Both the position numbers and the translations under genes were made by a program. From the NCBI GenBank assembly GCA_951217055.1, contig CATNVA010000018.1, positions 1,550,001 to 1,614,000 of the forward strand: a stretch of 64,000 nucleotides of DNA, written 5' to 3'. Below, one piece after another: positions 12,016 to 22,989 of the stretch. The notes beneath the pieces were generated by a model that saw only the letters and a list, made by a program, of their open reading frames with translations, did not search any database and was not told the DNA's origin. Origin of the DNA: Gerris lacustris. Taxonomy: Eukaryota > Arthropoda > Insecta > Hemiptera > Gerridae. Within the stretch, counting starts at the first letter, position 1. The number at the start of each line of letters is the position of its first letter.

Positions 12016-12832
12016 TTAAGTTTTTGCCTGGTGTTCGGCAATTTTCCGAAAAAAATATTTTTTTATTATGAGACCTTTTGGCCAGAAATTTGGATCTTTT
12101 ATGACCTCAAAATCCTCGGCGTGGACCAGTATTTTAAAAGCTGCATATTGGTTTGATCTAACAGTCAGTTGTTCAATCTCAATATCATTATGTTTGAGGT
12201 GTGGCTTAATATACTCATTTATTTGTTCCTTTGTTACTTTTGGATCCAGCCTTGAAACAAAAAGTGAGTGTTTCATTTCGACGCATGATATAAGTTGGTT
12301 AATCGCCCCAGTGGTAATCACTCCCTTTCTTTTATGTGAGTTTGGTTTAGGCAACACTGGTTTGATAACGTTTTCATTTAGGGTTTCTTTCAATTTGTTG
12401 TTTCGGATAGGGAAGTTGTTATTGGTTTCGTCATTTTTTGAGTTTTGTTTGTTTTAGTCATTTTACTGCAACCTGCTCGTTCTATCCTTGTATCTACGGA
12501 TTACAATGCCTTTGGCCCTGTTATTTTGATTATAAAAATTATTATAATCTTCCAGGTTGATAACGATTTTAAAAGATTTCTATTGCAAGGATCTAACAGA
12601 AATCTCTTCAACACTTAGATCCATAGGATATTTTAAAAGTGTTGCAACATGACTTATGAGACTATTTTCAGTAGTTAAGCATAATCTGGATATTAATAAG
12701 GAACTATATCTTTTTGCTGGTCGTATTTCACCATCAGGTGTCGTCTGGCTTTCTGTTTGTTCCGTATTTGTTCCATCTCGCACAACATTATCTGGGTTTA
12801 TTTTCTGATTCTCCTCGAGAACTTCGTTATTA
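12016..12832 (-). pseudogene. LINE ORF1-like coding region
   Basis: Minus-strand frames from 12832 encode an acidic N-terminal part with CLTTENSLISHV. A stop at 12586 is followed by SFKIVINLEDYNNF and GIVIRRY, and a further frame at 12393-12016 contains LFVSRLDPKVTKEQINEYI and AAFKILVHAEDFEVI and ends with WPKGLIIKKYFF. The last block resembles an RRM-like fold used by ORF1 proteins of insect LINEs to bind RNA. The first block repeats the same xFKIxVxxEDxxx...GIxIRRY pattern, so either two such modules existed or two ORF1 copies were joined. It is broken by several stops. Confidence 0.55.
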
Positions 12833-12833
12833 T

Positions 12834-12981
12834 TGCTTCCGAGCTTACCGAAGGTAACGGAAGCTTTGTGTTCACTTTTGAGATATAAAAACTTTTATGC
12901 CTCCGATTTTAAAAATTCTTAGACAGAAATCCGTTTCATACATCAGGGAACATTTTTGGTCTCGTGTCTGTCTGTCTGTCA

Positions 12982-13016
<35 letters not shown>

Positions 13017-13100
13017 CGTGATTCCGCGAATTATGAAACGTGCGACGATAACTTGAGTTAATGTCGACCGATTTTGATGAAATTTGGTACAAATTTCATT
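12834..13100 (+). mobile_element. family T copy B, 3'-truncated
   Basis: The same terminal hairpin and body as at 8344 are present, with a long (CTGT)n tract at 12966-13011. It stops abruptly after GATGAAATTTGGTAC. It is inserted at the 5' side of the minus-strand LINE. Confidence 0.75.
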
Positions 13101-13334
13101 TGTTGATGAATTGAACTACAATAATTCAATTGTTTTTAAATTACTGAACAGTGCAAATCAGGAATAACATTGAAATTGTTTAATATAAACGCACCACAAC
13201 GAAATAATGAAATAATAATCACTTCGGAACACTAACGGATACGGAGCACAAAATTAATAATCATACGGAAGGACTTTGATTTTAAGTATTTATTGGTCAC
13301 TAGTAGGTAATATCAGGCCGGGTGGACCAAAATG

Positions 13335-13645
13335 TAACGGATGGAATAATTAATATTAAAACGCACTTTGGATTATAAGGTTATAATGGAATTAATAAAA
13401 CACAAGGGGTGGAGGTGGATTGGTGTAGCGTACTCGATTCGGGAATTGGGGGGTTAGAGCTGGACTGTAAAGCACAGGGTTCGGAACACGAGTGTCTGGG
13501 TATTGCAACATGGGTTTCAAGGATATTCACAGGTTATTGGAGGGGATAAAAGTGAGATGTGATAAGCATGGTTTCAGCTGACAATATTAAATACAAAGCA
13601 TCCACTAATGCTAACAGAAAACACAGCTACTTGTCAACATGTATC
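13335..13645 (-). repeat. LTR-like segment
   Basis: On the minus strand this begins TGTTGACAAG and ends CCGTTACA, followed by TTTTGGTCCACCC, which resembles an LTR end next to a primer-binding site. It contains TTTTATTAATT near its end. It lies directly downstream, on the minus strand, of a gypsy pol fragment. Without a second copy in the window the LTR call is inference. Confidence 0.4.
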
Positions 13646-13648
13646 TTG

Positions 13649-13787
13649 GAATCCATCTATATTATCTAATTCTCTTTCTATTTCATATACATCATAAGAT
13701 TTTTCATAATTATTTATATTAGCCGGAGCTCTTGATAAAGTATCAGCCAGTATCATTTCAGTTCCTCTTCTTACTTTAAGATGATAT
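13649..13787 (-). pseudogene. gypsy pol fragment, RNase H end
   Basis: The minus-strand reading contains RRGTEMILADTLSRAP, matching the hallmark G-x-x-M-x-x-ADxLSRAP motif at the end of the RNase H domain of Ty3/gypsy polyproteins. An acidic linker YEKSYDVYEIERELDN follows. RNase H removes the RNA strand during reverse transcription. Only about 46 codons survive. It is adjacent to the LTR-like segment at 13335-13645, so the internal region between them has been deleted. Confidence 0.75.
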
Positions 13788-13848
13788 TATGACGCTGTAA
13801 CGTCATTATCATGGTTTACTACTTTCAATTTACTACAAATACTGTGGG

Positions 13849-13915
13849 ATCAGGCGAGCGTAGCGAGCCTGTAATAATGTTATTAAACAAAGATTGTGGA
13901 CAAATGCTTTTATCT
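13849..13915 (+). repeat. GCGAGCGTAGCGAGCC unit
   Basis: One copy of a unit formed by a short palindrome and a tail with TTAAACAAAGATTGTGGAC. Three more copies lie at 15090-15245. Confidence 0.8.
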
Positions 13916-14049
13916 CCAGTAGGGGAAAAAGTTATGATTTTGAATTAGTTTAGAGGGACTGAAACAGGTCTTTTCATCCCTGAACTCAAAAAGTAGGGAG
14001 AAAAAGTAAAAGTAGGGCGAAAAAGTAAAGTAGGGCAAAAAAGTTAAGA

Positions 14050-14617
14050 TTGCAACTTAATTATTTTATAAATAGTAGAAAATTAATGGCTAATAATGTA
14101 ATGAAGATGTTGAAATCAGGTTGGCGGCACTGCGCTTTTTTGACCATGTTTATCTTTGTTTATAACCTGCATCTAAATAACCTTCTATTTGAGTTTAATT
14201 CCTATTCTTATTTGTTTTTAATATTGAATCTCTTATATCTGCTATTAAAAGTGCTTAAAATTATTGTTAGTTATTAAAATAAATAAAACTGTGCAATGGA
14301 CAAAAATGTGTATTTTCTTCCTACTGGAGATAAAATATTGTATGTACCTCGTGAGTAAAGTGCCATTATTCCCCTTGCGAGAGGGAATAGAGTTATTCCC
14401 TCGACTGCGCCTCAGGATTTAGGGACTATGGTTCCCTCGGCTTTGCCTCAAGAACCAACTTTTTCACTCAGGGAAAAATGGCTTACTTTAATCCCTAGGT
14501 GCATAAATAACTATTATCTACGATTGATACGAAATATAAACATTATATCTTTGTTTAGATGCGTAGAAAGTGATTATTTACGTACTTGTATTCATTGCCC
14601 ATGCGCGTCTCATAGTT
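14050..14617. other. gene-free stretch with short foldbacks
   Basis: No gene is recognised. TCTCCAGTAGG (13914-13924) and CCTACTGGAGA (about 14322-14332) are an inverted pair about 400 bp apart, and several TTCCCTCG/CGAGAGGGAA pairs occur at 14370-14480. It may be a decayed foldback element. Confidence 0.35.
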
Positions 14618-14673
14618 CTGAATAATTCCTCTTCTTTACCACACTAGTGCGGTAAAGAAGAGGAATTCTTCAG
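14618..14673. repeat. 23-bp-armed hairpin
   Basis: 14618-14640 and 14651-14673 are reverse complements with one mismatch, separated by a 10-nt loop ACACTAGTGC. Confidence 0.85.
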
Positions 14674-15089
14674 CTTTACCCACGTTTAGCGAGTTTGTTT
14701 ACATTTAACAAAACTAATTTGCTGTTCTTTTATTAAAGTAACTGTTTATATAGAGTTTTTAGTGAAAAACAATGAGTGAATCAAGTGACTTTGACGAAAA
14801 TGTGGAGAATAATAATCCTCCAGAAATAATTAATTCCTGCAAAAAATACAACTAATGAATTAATGCCATCTTTATCAAGAGAGAGATACGAACTTACATA
14901 CAGCAAGTTTATTTGTTTCTGTATTTATTATTTAAATCTAACAATCGTAGATAAAGTACGGTACGCAACTCGTGTGAAAACGGCATTTTGCATTGCTCGT
15001 GTGGTTTTCAACTCAACACAAGTTGAACTCACACTCACACTCGCATGCAAAATGCTACTTTCCGCACTCGACGCGTAATGTACTATTAC

Positions 15090-15245
15090 AATAGGTGAGC
15101 GTAGCAAGCCTGCAATCATTTTAATAAAGAAAATATTTCCTACAAATGCTGTAGAAACAGGCGAGCGTAGCGAGCCTGTATTAAATTTATTAAACAAAGA
15201 TTGTGGACAAATGCTTTTAAAGCAGGCGAGCGTCGAGCCTGTAAT
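15090..15245 (+). repeat. three clustered GCGAGCGTAGCGAGCC-type units
   Basis: Copies begin near 15093, 15160 and 15217, each followed by AT-rich sequence; two share AAAGATTGTGGACAAATGC with the unit at 13849. Spacing is about 60-67 bp. The unit contains a short palindrome that pairs CAGGC with GCCTG. Confidence 0.75.
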
Positions 15246-15734
15246 AATTTTATAAAATAATGATTATGCACGGATGAAAGGATAACAGTTTTAGCTACCG
15301 AGAATGTGGGACTTTATACTAAATTGAGCTCAAAGATTCGTGGCTTCTAGTACAAGATTAAATTTAAGATTGGGGAAAAGTCTTCAATCTAAAGAGGAAG
15401 ATTTTAGTCTGCATGACTTGCCATACATTGTTTTAAAGGGCTTGATGAGTAGCAAATAATATGAAACTATTGCTACAAAAGTTTTGTAACAATTGTGACC
15501 GAAATGAGGGTGTTAAAAAATAAGTTGATACTTACATGGGGTGTTACGTAAAATTATTTTAATTCTCTTTTCTGGTTGAATGGATCAGGTTTACACGTAT
15601 AAATTATCCTGGTCACAACATTGAGAACAGTATAGTAGTACGGCTGATATATGAGCACAATTCTACGCGAGTTCTTTATGCACCGCATCACCAGTATTAT
15701 TTTAGGTGACAACTAATAACATCTTACAATCATT
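15246..15734. other. gene-free stretch
   Basis: No coding frame, terminal repeat or RNA gene is recognised. Confidence 0.4.
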
Positions 15735-16089
15735 TGCTTCCGAGTTTACCGAAGAAAACGGAAGCCATGTGGTAGTTCTAAAGATTGAATCTATTTGAAG
15801 TCTCCGATTTCAATAATTCAAAACAGAAATCCGTTTCAGACATCAGAGAACAAATTGTTGGACCCTGACTTTGGTGTCTGTACGTCGAACTTTCTTTGCA
15901 AATCCAAACCAACAATCTTAAAAACTACTCGTCCAATTTTAATGAAATTTGAATGGTGAGTCGTAAATAGCCTATTGTTGGTTGCATATAAATTACATTA
16001 ATCTGGGGCGTTTTGTTTGTCTTTCACATTTGTACAAATTTATATACTAGACATATTTCTTCAAAAGTACACTTGTCATGATCTTTTAA

Positions 16090-17073
16090 CCCTAGAAAGC
16101 TAACCTGGAGTCAAAATGACTCCCATTTTTTTTTCAACTACGAATGCACGGTGTCTGTAAAACACAGAACTCCCACATCTCAGCTATGCTATCTCCCACC
16201 CTTGAATGACCCTTCTACACTTCTATCAGTTTCACATTCAGATTCTAAAGAGGACGTATAGTTTGTTTTTCTGCGGTCACGGAGTCATTTTGACTCCTGT
16301 TTAGTCTTACACGTAAATATTTTGTAGGTCATTTTGACGCAGAATAGTATTTTTTAGAATAGTATGTCGTGTTATTGTTTATTTTGGCATTTTAAATCTT
16401 ATAAATTAAATATTATATAACTTTTAATTCAATAATTATTTCAAATTAAAGGTAATATAATTGTAATTTATTCATTTATAAGTATAAATTGTTATATTTT
16501 TTTTGTCGTTATACGTCTAAATTATATAAAGTTAATAGAATATGAATATAGTCAAATAATGAAGAAAAAATACAATGATCTAAACGACATTTATCACTTG
16601 ATGAAGAAAATGACCGATTCATATACCGATTATGAAAAAGAGCGTATTCGACAATAATGGAGACGATTGTGATTTGGACCCTGATTTGAAAATAGAAAAT
16701 GCCTTTTTTGATCCCATCAGCGATGATGAGGAAAATGATAAATTAATTGAAACAATTTACGAAATAGAAAAACCAAAGGAAAGGAAAGAAAAAAGTTACA
16801 TAAAAAAAAGTAAATAAAACCACTCTGATAGATAACAATACCGGATATGTAATAGTAGTCCAGATTGAAAAACCGGAATTAAAAGGAAAAAATTGTTTTT
16901 TTATGGGAAACAAAGCACCCAAGTGTCCCATCAACTAGCACTAAAACGTGTTAAAAAAATATTGTACATATTAGGCCTTTATATTTTAATAAAACTGGGT
17001 ATAATAGATTTGGGAGTCAATATGACTCAAGGTTAGTCTTAAGAGGTTAAAAAATATGGTTAGCGTTCTAGGG
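16090..17073 (+). mobile_element. piggyBac-type element, internally deleted, copy 1
   Basis: The ends CCCTAGAAAGCTAACC and GGTTAGCGTTCTAGGG are inverted repeats and each is flanked by TTAA (16086-16089, 17074-17077), the diagnostic piggyBac target duplication. Subterminal GTCAAAATGAC/GTCATTTTGAC motifs recur near both ends. Only the N-terminal part of a transposase frame remains. A second copy in opposite orientation is at 47741-48662. Confidence 0.9.
16632..16817 (+). pseudogene. piggyBac transposase N-terminal remnant
   Basis: An acidic frame contains CDLDPDLKIENAFFDPISDD and a lysine-rich tail, ending at a stop at 16815. Acidic, aspartate-rich N-termini are typical of piggyBac transposases. 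The catalytic DDD domain is missing because the element is internally deleted. The homologous frame is read on the minus strand at 48183-48000 in the second copy, so both descend from one deleted progenitor. It is not expected to act. Confidence 0.6.
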
Positions 17074-17315
17074 TTAATGAAATTTGGATTGTTTGTCGAA
17101 AGTAGCCCGCAAATGGCCCCAGATTAAATGCAATCACCGGCGAATAATTAATATTGTTAAATAGATACTTTTATTCGAGTAAATAAAATTTTTTACAGAC
17201 TTCAATAAATGGAGGAAATGATTAAATAAATTAGAAAATAATTGGTTATAAAAACATAAAATCATTCAAGCACGAGATGGGATGTGAGGAAGCAAAGTGC
17301 TACTCTAATTGGCGA

Positions 17316-17771
17316 ACTCTTTCTCTAAATATTCTGTTAACATCAATTAATATAACGAATGGGATTTTATTTAGATTTTTTGAAGAGCATTAGTGATTTT
17401 TTTTTTTTTTTTTAACTTTGTGCTTTCGTGGAAATCATTATATTTTATTTTACTTTCCTACATTTCCATATAATCCAATCCCCCGTTATTTCCATCTAAA
17501 GTGAATCCACAGGACTAATTTATTTTCATATTATCGAACCAATAAATTGGAGTATTTTTATTTATAATGTATTAAAATGAGATCTCATTTATTTTTTGTA
17601 TATGTGTTCATTCCCTGTCCTCTCCACTTTCCTATTTCCTTTCTTCCCTACAATCTCGTTTTTCCTCATCTCTTTCTGAATGATATTTTTCTTTGACCCA
17701 AGATAATTTTTCCAGGCTAGTTATTTTCATTTTAAATTCAAGTTGTATTACTTAACTCCGTCATCTTCTAT
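17316..17771. other. gene-free stretch
   Basis: AT-rich with poly-T at about 17399-17413. No gene is recognised. Confidence 0.5.
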
Positions 17772-17781
17772 TTCTTTGTAT

Positions 17782-18537
17782 GTAATAGTAGTAGTAGTAG
17801 TAGTAGTTTATTACTTCCTACTAGAACGGGTAGGACGAACCACTTGTTCGAACCTTGCAATTTGGCCATCACTTAGGCCCTTTTTACGCCCCGTGGTGGA
17901 GAGATCACACATCATACAATTGTACATTGTACCGCCGATGCCAGTATGGTGTGGTCATTAGTAAGCTATAAAGCGAGCGTCAAAGCGTGGGGGAAGAGTG
18001 CCCCATAGGGGGTGTCCCTCGCCCTGCTCCGTCCTCGAACTATAAAGGCCCTCCAGACTCTCGCGAAGTTGCCCGAAATCGGGCGAGGAAGGAGAATGTG
18101 AAGAGGTTGCTCGTGATTCCTCGGGGGTCCTTTCCTCGCCTCGCCCGACTTGACTTCAGAGGCGGTTTTTTGGCCAGAGTCAAAGGGGACGCTAAGAACA
18201 TTGAGTCATGGCAATGAGGTGCTCGCCACGAAGGGCGAGAGTGTGGATGCGACTACTTCGCCTCGGGTATTCTCGCCGAGTATAATCAGCGAGGATACTC
18301 CGCGAGAGTGTGGATGGGCCTTAAGATACAAATCACATCATCATGACACGGATCGGACCCACATCAAAGAGTGGGGGAAGAGTGCCCCATAGATGGTGTC
18401 CCTCGCCCTGCACCGTCCGCGATTATAGATGCAATTCAGAGTATCATGGCCCGGGATCGAACCCACGACCTCGAGTCGCCTCGACTTATTAATAGCTGGG
18501 CGAGCGCCTAGAGCCCCTCGGCCACGGTGGCTCCCAA
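17782..18537 (-). mobile_element. tRNA-derived SINE, complete
   Basis: Flanked by a 10-bp target duplication TTCTTTGTAT (17772-17781 and 18538-18547). On the minus strand the head at 18537 is tRNA-like: an A box TGGCCGAGGGG about 10 nt from the start, a B box GGTTCGATCCC, and between them an extra arm of the kind found in Ser/Leu tRNAs. A long tRNA-unrelated body follows, ending in a (CTA)n tail at 17785-17805. The segment with GAAGAGTGCCCCATAG occurs twice (about 17988 and 18380), so the body has an internal duplication of about 390 bp. It depends on a partner LINE for mobility. Confidence 0.85.
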
Positions 18538-18547
18538 TTCTTTGTAT

Positions 18548-19020
18548 TTTACATAAAAGCTTTTTATTAAGCTTGATCTTATATTATACTTCCTCCGCTG
18601 CCCCAACGTTGACCATTTATAAATTTTGACCACGAACCTTCTGAGTTATGATCGTATTCCTGTTCAAAAACTTCGATTCTTCACTTCATCGAGATAGATT
18701 CATATTATGTAGGTGCGAAAATTCTGTTTTAAGATTTTTTACGTTTTAGAGTGCCTTGAGTCGAATAAAGTCTGTAATGTATCTCTGCAAACGCATTTTT
18801 TTTTAAATTTTCAAGTTGGGTATCATTTTAAAGGCATTGAAATATAGTTCACAAATATAATATATCGTGTTTTAAATTGGTGGTAATTTTACTCCTAAAT
18901 GAAGCAAATAATTGCATACCGAAGATTCTAAAGGATAATATATTCACACCTTGCTTCTCAAAAGTAAAACTATTTATACATATTTTAGTTTTTAAAAATA
19001 AATAATGATAATAATAATCT
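18548..19020. other. gene-free stretch
   Basis: AT-rich sequence without a recognised gene. Confidence 0.4.
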
Positions 19021-19030
19021 TGTATTTATG

Positions 19031-19080
19031 AGCGAAGAAACCCTTTTAGTAGGTTGCTAGCAAGTACTTGAAGGGATTTT
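19031..19080 (-). repeat. family H hairpin terminus
   Basis: The complement matches the start of the family H element at 60293 (AAGTACTTGC...GCAA...ACTAAAAGGGTTTCTTCGCTC). No other part of the element is recognised, so it is a solo terminus. Confidence 0.6.
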
Positions 19081-19189
19081 TTACACATATCGTATAAACT
19101 ACTCGTCCTAGTTTGGAGTAACACATAAAGTATGATTATAGTTAGACCACTTCTGGCTCCATATAAATTTATCCGTTCCATGTGACCAT

Positions 19190-19230
19190 AATATAGGATG
19201 CGAGGATGCTGTGTGGCACCGATTAGTGTG
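19190..19230 (+). repeat. family T 3' end fragment
   Basis: ATAGGATGCGAGGATGCTGTG followed by CACCGATTAGTG matches the 3' end of family T. The 5' part is missing. Confidence 0.5.
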
Positions 19231-20242
19231 ATTATTACCAATTATGTAAACCATACTTTTTACTAATATTATTTTTTTTTATCAGACGCCGCACCGTTTG
19301 GCTTGTTTGTGACCATCAATATAAAGCGGAGTGGGAGATTAATTTTATGCATTTTTAAGAGTCGAATTGACTCTTTAGAAAATAAGAAATATTTTAGTTG
19401 GATTAGGGTTTATAGAATATTGCTTAGTTAAACATAATCGAAGTAGTTATGAAAGAAGTTTAAACTACATGACATTGAACTACAAATTTCAAATGGAAAT
19501 TTGCTCGGCTTGCGGAACCCCGCGGCAGGATGATTTTGTACAAACATGTATGTTTTAATCTTTGCTGACTCATCAGGAGGGGTTAATGACGTCATAAATA
19601 TCCTATTTTCAATAGGGATCCTCATCTCAACAAGCTTGATTTGTTTGGTCCAAGTTTCATTTTGATACGTCAATTCGTTCGAGAGTTATGGTGCTTACAA
19701 GAAATTATTAATATTATTATTATTATTCGAATCGGTATGGTGGTTCCAATGGAAATTCGCTCGGCTTGAGGAACTCCGCGGTAGAATTTTTATTATACTC
19801 ATGAAATTATACTTTTTAAATCAGACAGCTCAGATAAGCCAACCTATGGGGGAGAAGAAATAAAGCCACTAGGAGGGGTGGGGTAGCATCATTTGTTGGT
19901 AAACAAAAGAAGGTTATGTTACTCTATTTCAAATCGTCATCTTTTTAACTAGTTTTGTCCTTTGACTTTTTCTTATTTACGTATATTTCTTGCAATTAAT
20001 ATAAATTTATTTTCCTTTGATGTTCAATAATAAATGTTAATGTAATGGTTATGAAGTATACAAAGTGAATGCTTATAACTTCTTAGATAAAGAGTGATAT
20101 AACTATAATCCATCTCAGAAATATATCAATATTGACTCTCTTTTTTGTTTGCACATAGGTGAATGTTCTTTTTTAATTCATAATTTGTTTTTGTACGTAT
20201 TGCTGATCTTTTTTATTGTTCTGTATCTGATTTAATTTTAAC
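19231..20242. other. gene-free stretch
   Basis: Two related blocks (about 19495-19525 and 19748-19790) share GGAAATTYGCTCGGCTTG and CCGCGG, suggesting an internally repeated decayed element. No gene is recognised. Confidence 0.4.
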
Positions 20243-20246
20243 TATA

Positions 20247-20331
<85 letters not shown>
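20243..20331. repeat. (TA)n microsatellite
   Basis: About 88 bp of uninterrupted TA. Confidence 0.95.
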
Positions 20332-20334
<3 letters not shown>

Positions 20335-20519
20335 AAATGTAGATTGAAGGGGTGGAGGTTACGAAGTGTTCTCGAACGGTTATCCTGAGTGCCTCGCCCC
20401 TCCACCAGTAATATTTTTGTTTGCCTGGTTGGCCCGACCTATTACCCGCCAAAATCTCAAGCTCTCATTGGCTCTCCACCCATTTTTTTCCGATTTTTCC
20501 GCGCTAAAAATATAATTTC

Positions 20520-20850
20520 ATGAGTATAGCTTGCTTTCTTGTTTGTTTGTTTGTCCAGTCCACATCTTGCAATCGATTTTTAACTAACTTCCCGAGTAGC
20601 TAGGCAGTTGAAACTTTTAGATTAGCTCAGAACATGATGACAATGCATTATTTTAATACCTTTAGCAATATTTCAGCAGAATTTAATTAGTTTTCAGCAA
20701 ATTTAGCTGTATGGAAAGTTAGTTCGCAAAAAATCCGCAAGTAATTTTATTTGTTCTGACATGACCCATATTTACGATCTTCATTTTGACGGATTTCAAA
20801 TTTATGATTTATGACATAAAATTTAAAATCGTATTATATAACAAGTTCTT
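20520..20850 (+). repeat. GTTT-microsatellite repeat, family G copy 1
   Basis: A short TTGTTTGTTTG run is followed by about 300 bp homologous to 21719-21990, with shared strings CTAACTTCCCGA and CAGCAGAATTTAATTAG. Confidence 0.8.
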
Positions 20851-21196
20851 TTTATCTTTTAATTATTCAGTAAATTCATTTAACTTGAAATAATTGTTTT
20901 AAACTGGTTTTCATAATAATAGTTTTATTGCTTTTATCTGATTTTGTAATTAAATATTATTTGGGGTTTATTTCTAACAAAAGTTTTAAGCTATTTATGT
21001 CCAGCATTATTTGATTATTTAATTTATTTTTAAGTCGATTGGTGGTGATAAACTTATTTTTTAGAATAGATTTATGGTTTTCTGGAAAATCGAGGACGTT
21101 AAGTAAAAACGCAATGTCCACAATGACTTAAAGTATTTCTTTATCTATATAATATGAAGATGTTAAGTGCCCGGGCTCAATTAATTTATTAAATTA

Positions 21197-21398
21197 TAAA
21201 GGCGGAGATACCCATGCTGTCAAATTGGGGCAGTACCTTGCATACCAAAAGGGTATTTGCCAGTAACTGGCATACCAAGGATTTGATTAAGTTTTTATCA
21301 GCTTGCTTGCCAGCTACAGGCATGCTATTTAACATATCCACGTGCAAGCAGCTGGCATGTTTTTGTTTAAGCTACAGGCATGTGTATCTCCGCCTTTA
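21197..21398. mobile_element. 202-bp MITE, Harbinger-related ends
   Basis: The ends TAAAGGCGGAGATAC and GTATCTCCGCCTTTA are inverted repeats, and the interior has tandem GCATRC-type boxes. The right end is nearly identical to that of the Harbinger-like element ending at 775. A clean target duplication is not visible. Confidence 0.65.
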
Positions 21399-21559
21399 GG
21401 AATTAGTTGGTTAGTTAGGTTACGTACCAACCTTCATCATATAATTGGTTACACCAGTCTAAATGTTCTAAATCTCTTGGGTTCCCCACTCTAGTCTCGT
21501 CGTGTTCTTTTCTCTGTACGTTATTTTTACTTTTTTCTATTCAGTATTAATTTATTTTA

Positions 21560-21990
21560 CTACGTTTTTATTAGCTTGCATTCTTGTTTGTATGTTTGTT
21601 TGTTTGTTTGTTTGTTTGTTTGTTTGTTTGTTTGTTTGTTTGTTTGTTTGTTTGTTTGTTTGTTTGTTTGTTTGTTTGTTTGTTTGTTTGTTTGTTTGTT
21701 TGTATGTTTGTTTGTTTGTCCGGTACAATTCTGGCAATCGATTTCTAACTAACTTCCCGAATAGCTAGACATTTGAAACTTTTAGCATAGCTCAGAACAC
21801 GATGACAATGCATTATTTTAATACTTTTAGCCATCTTTCAGCAGAATTTAATTAGTTTTCAGCAAATTTTGCTGTGCGGAAAGTTAGTTCGGAAAAAATC
21901 CGCAAGTTATTTTATTTGTTTGGCCATATCCAATATTTACGCAATAATCATTTTGACGGGTCTCAAATTTGTGATAAATAAACATTGAAT
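21560..21990 (+). repeat. family G copy 2 with (GTTT)n
   Basis: A (GTTT)n tract at 21584-21719 of about 33 units is followed by the 270-bp body shared with 20520-20850. The same place holds only a few units in copy 1, so the tract has expanded here. Confidence 0.85.
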
Positions 21991-22980
21991 GACAGCAAAA
22001 CAGGAAATATTGATTATATTATTTATCGATTATATTATATCAAATATATCGATGGCACGGTTTAGATTTGGTGTTTGGGAGATCCGTTGTACAAAGATTT
22101 TTCCTTTTATAGGTTTAAGATCAAGCTCTCTAGATGGTTGTCATTTATGTGAAGTAAATAAATTCGGAATATTTTTTTTTCACTAACATTATATATTATA
22201 TAACAATAACAATTATATTATCAACATTACATACGATTCAACAGAAAATTTTAAAACGTAGTATATAAAAAGTTCTTTTTATCTTGAAATTATTTATTCT
22301 TCAGTAATAATATCAAAATGCTTAATTGCTATTGAACAGGCAATAACCGAAGATTTATATTCTCTAGGATGATGGCGGGATGATCCTTTTTGATAATGCG
22401 ATTAGTAGAAAATGATTTAGAGGAAAGTCATCTCGCTTGTTCTAATGTAGCGAGAAATTCTTTACAAATGAAATATATATGTTATATATGGGAGGATGGT
22501 TGGGAGGTTGCTGATTTGCCGGAAAATATTGGTAATGGAAAGCCGTCGAGCGTCGAAAGGTTACAATTTCGTATTATAATATTTCCGTTCAAGCCGATTT
22601 AATACTAACGAGTTAACCTAGTTCTCATTCTAAAGGCATAGAAAATCAAAAAGCAACAGCTTCGCGCTCAAGGGGAAAGCTCCCATGAGGAATGGGTACG
22701 GTTCCGAGCCGCCTTTCAATTTCAAACTATCCCAACGTGGCGGCTCCAATCGATAAATGCCATGTCATTGTGGAGCTGTAATTGCGAATGCACCTTTGTC
22801 AGGGGACAACAAAGCAAGCTCGTTCCAAGGGGAGGGGATAGAGAGGAGATTGACGCGCCCCTCTGCGCGAATACAAACATTCACAGTTCGTTGCCACAGC
22901 ATACTCAGACAAAATAATACCCATGGAAACTCTAAACATCAAGCCTGGTCTTGAAGAGTTAACAAATATTATACTAGTCA
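21991..22980. other. no recognised gene
   Basis: AT-rich until about 22630. 22640-22960 is noticeably richer in GC (for example GCCGCCTTTC and GGGGAGGGGATAG), but I recognise neither an exon nor an RNA gene in it. A TTGGTAGCAGCGAG string at 22992 could be a primer-binding site next to the LTR-like segment that follows. Confidence 0.3.
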
Positions 22981-22989
22981 TCTCTGAGA

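Larger units (their letters stand above)
10236..12832 (-). mobile_element. non-LTR retrotransposon, 3'-truncated
   Basis: Reading on the minus strand from 12832, ORF1 pieces are followed by AP endonuclease pieces and the first half of the RT. The RT homology stops at about 10236, so palm motifs B and C and the 3' end are missing. Its 5' side is cut by the family T repeat at 12834. Confidence 0.75.
15735..17315 (+). mobile_element. family T copy C, split by piggyBac
   Basis: The 5' hairpin (TGCTTCCGAG at 15735) and the 3' end (GATGTGAGGAAGC followed by CTAATTGGC at 17279-17313) are recognisable. Removing the piggyBac insert and one TTAA leaves about 590 bp, the same length as copies A and D. 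This copy is more diverged and lacks a CTGT run. Confidence 0.65.

Noticed and set aside
21502..21768. Frame of Cys-Leu-Phe-Val repeats and its antisense Asn-Lys-Gln-Thr frame
   Set aside because: Both are translations of the (GTTT)n microsatellite.
22640..22960. GC-richer segment as a host exon or rRNA fragment
   Set aside because: No convincing frame, splice pattern or rRNA sequence was recognised.
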